Shown: positions 32,323 through 35,000 of the stretch, piece after piece
Numbering within the stretch: position 1 is the first letter of the stretch
How the letters are laid out: every line of letters begins with the position of its first letter
Assembly: GCA_012295275.1 (NCBI GenBank)
Contig: CM022679.1
Span: 29,013,164 to 29,048,163, forward strand
DNA: 35,000 bases
From: Chrysomallon squamiferum
Taxonomy: Eukaryota > Mollusca > Gastropoda > Neomphalida > Peltospiridae
Direction: 5' to 3'
The notes under the pieces: model-generated
Databases searched by the model: none
What the model saw: only the letters and a program-made list of their open reading frames with translations
Told to the model about the DNA's origin: nothing
Translations under genes and position numbers: made by a program

Positions 32323-33702
32323 CTAAACAGGGTGAAAAAAAAAAAACCCATAAAATAAACACTGAATTGGCTGCCTGTTTTTCAGATTTATGCTAATACA
32401 TTACAAAACGGAAATTCTTTACATATTTTTTAACTTTTTTGTTTTGTTTTGTTTATCTATGTTGAATGCAGTCACTAACATTTATTTTCAAGAGAGAGAG
32501 AAAAAAAAAAAAATTTCATCATGATAATGTTTTTTTTTTTAGAGATTAAAAGTTTCATATGCAAGATCTATTGTTTGATGTATTTATTTAAAATTTTATT
32601 TTATTTTATTTATATATTTATTTTTTATATTTATTATTATTATTATTGAATTGAATTTATTTGTTTAAGCTCAGAGCATTTATATATTTAATTTGTATTT
32701 TAAATTTTAAAAACGTTTCTGTTTATTATCGTTATTACTGTTGTCATTAATTAATTAATTAATTAATCATTTTATTATCATCATTGTTGTTTAAAAATTT
32801 AATTATTTAATTGAAAACAGAGGAATTCAAACTAAACAATGTTGTTCCTTTCATTCACGTCATCATATTTTTTTCAAGTTTGAAAGTAAAGTACATCAAG
32901 GTAGTTTGGCAAAAATCTATCAATCTGTGTCAAGGAAAAAGTAATTTTAGCATTTTGCCAGCAAAAGAGAAAATAAAAAAATAAAAATAATAAAAACTGC
33001 GCATATGTAGGTTGCACCATTCTTGCAAAATACAGTTTCAGTGTAGAAAAATTACTAAAAAAACCAAAAAACAAACAAACCACAAAACAACAAAAATAAT
33101 GTAAAATACAAAAATAAATGCTTTTTTAATTTTTTTTTTCTTCTAATAGATGTTAAACATTTTTGGGGATTCCACCTGAATTTACAAGTGCATATTTATA
33201 TAGGAAAAAAGTTAATGTGAAAATATAATAACAAAATAAAAATAAATAAAATCTGTAATCGATGAGTAAGTGAATTTTTATTTGTTCTAATATTGATATT
33301 TAAAATTTAAAAGTAATAAAAAAACAGATGTATTTTTTTATTGTTAATGTTCTTGGGGTTTTGTATTAAGATTTGATAAAAAAAAAAAAAAAAAATTTAA
33401 AAATAATAATAGTAATAACAATAATTATAAAAGCAACATCATTAATAATAATAATAATTTAAATTAAATAATAAACAAGTAAACAAAATTCTTAATAGCT
33501 TAAATATTTGTTGAAAACAGAATTCACATCTTATTTGTGTACTGTGATTTACAACTTATTTATTTGGTGCCTGTCACAAGTTCATGTTGTAAAGATGTAT
33601 AGTTGTACTTGTAGATATATATAGTCTATCAGTATTTTATAGTTTATAAGTATATTTTTATTACTTGCGGTAACATAAACAATGTTTTTTTAACTCTTCA
33701 CC

Positions 33703-33703
<1 letters not shown>

Positions 33704-33755
<52 letters not shown>
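33704..33755. repeat. (GT)n microsatellite
   Basis: Perfect GT dinucleotide of about 52 bases. Confidence 0.97.
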
Positions 33756-33757
<2 letters not shown>

Positions 33758-33914
33758 TAAAAATGACAGTAGAGGAATGTCTGTACATACCAATGTTATG
33801 AGTGTTTAATGTGACATATAAAAGTTATGTTATTTACACGCAAGGTTAAGTACTGTTTGTAAATCTCTTCATACAAACCTTAATTTATGAAGTCAGTTTT
33901 AGTCTTATATTACC

Positions 33915-33918
<4 letters not shown>

Positions 33919-33965
<47 letters not shown>
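33919..33965. repeat. (GT)n microsatellite
   Basis: Perfect GT dinucleotide of about 47 bases, only 163 bases after the previous GT tract. Confidence 0.97.
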
Positions 33966-33967
<2 letters not shown>

Positions 33968-34262
33968 TAAAACCTATACATAAAAGAATGGTTAAAAAAA
34001 ACTTTCTTCAGTATTAAGTGCCAAATAATGGCTACCTATGAATCAGTATATTGATAAATGTTTAAAACTAAAACATTAAATATTAGTATTATTTAAGTAA
34101 TTAAAATTAATTGTTTTGTATATATATATATATATATGCACACATGCACACATGCACACACAAACACACAAACATGACTGATGTAACTTTGGTACATTCT
34201 GTTCAGACTTGAATTTGTTGAAGTTTAATCATTTGAAAAATTCCTGTCTGTTATCCTTTCAT

Positions 34263-34375
<113 letters not shown>

Positions 34376-35000
34376 AATACATATATTTATTCATATTTTT
34401 ACAAGGAATGTTTCTGATTTGTTTACAATGAAAAGAAAACTAGTTCAGTCAGGTGAAGCTTCAAGATTTCTTGTTATCCCTTGACTCATTCTGTTCAGGT
34501 GTGCAGAAATACCTGTTTTCCAGTGCAGGTAGTAATAAATACAGATGACACAATAATTAATATAACACCTGACATATAAATACACAGACTGAGTCTGTAG
34601 TTACATAAAATAAATAGTAATTTGGATTTAAATAAATAAATAAATAAAAATACTTGGGGAGGGGGAACAAGACATTTTGAATGAGAAAATCTTTATTTTT
34701 CTGTTACAGTTTATATAAACTCTGATTCTATGATGTAAAAAAAAAAGAATAAAAATAAAAATAAAGTATAAATCAATTTCAGATTAAAATCAGTTTAGAA
34801 TGTAACTCAGTAAACTGATTCTGTGAAGTAAAATCAAATTAATGTAAATAAATGTAGATTAAAATGAGATGATAATGCAGCTCAATGAACTTACTTTTAA
34901 TTGTTACAATTTTTTTACCTTAATAATCTGCTACATGTTTGTCTCACCATAGATTTATTAATATCACTTTTAATACACTATATATATCTCATTTCATCAA

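Noticed and set aside
34499-34528. 30-nt microexon between TTCTGTTCAG and GCAG|GTAGTA, open in the phase left by the exon ending at 27191
   Set aside because: Too short to separate from chance. Consensus-like sites of this quality are frequent in the window.

Overview
This is an AT-rich eukaryotic (metazoan) window: one clear spliced gene, no bacterial features, and very dense simple repeats. Long perfect (CT)n, (GA)n, (GT)n, (CA)n, (AT)n, (ATAC)n and (AAT)n tracts lie in roughly 70% A+T DNA, with multi-kilobase introns and tiny exons. That texture fits a lophotrochozoan invertebrate, and a mollusc (perhaps a cephalopod) would be my first guess. No gene here fixes the taxon, so this is inference.

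Layout. 1-1190 is repeat-rich upstream DNA. 1195-1552 is a CpG-dense promoter/5' leader. Exon 1 of the one well-supported gene is 1553-1642 (start Met plus signal peptide, strong GTAAGT donor). A 6,871-nt phase-0 intron follows, full of microsatellites. Exon 2 is 8514-8795, ending in TGA. The product is a predicted 123-residue secreted protein with 14 cysteines in its 93-residue exon-2 part. Its family is not recognised. 8796 to about 9860 is 3'-UTR/downstream DNA with a purine tract and three AATAAA signals.

From about 13.1 kb onward, scattered exon-like pieces lie on the + strand. Three are non-coding or short-ORF candidates (about 13081-13236, 16123-16248, 17931-18006). Two are coding candidates: 20913-21051 has a start codon in good context and a GTAAGT donor, and 27100-27191 is an open internal exon. 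The two coding pieces join in phase 0 and could be the 5' end of a second gene running past the right edge. Each piece is individually weak, and the chain is a hypothesis.

The most notable repeat structures are: a 27-bp minisatellite of about 35 units (about 22186-23150) whose length is a multiple of three, so both strands stay open with a 9-residue period; a degenerate tandem array (15806-16122) whose units each end like a splice acceptor and run in register into an exon candidate; and a dispersed 51-bp pair (23943-23993 and 25467-25517). From 28.1 to 35 kb I see only AT-rich DNA and microsatellites. No tRNA, rRNA, CRISPR or intact transposon was found.
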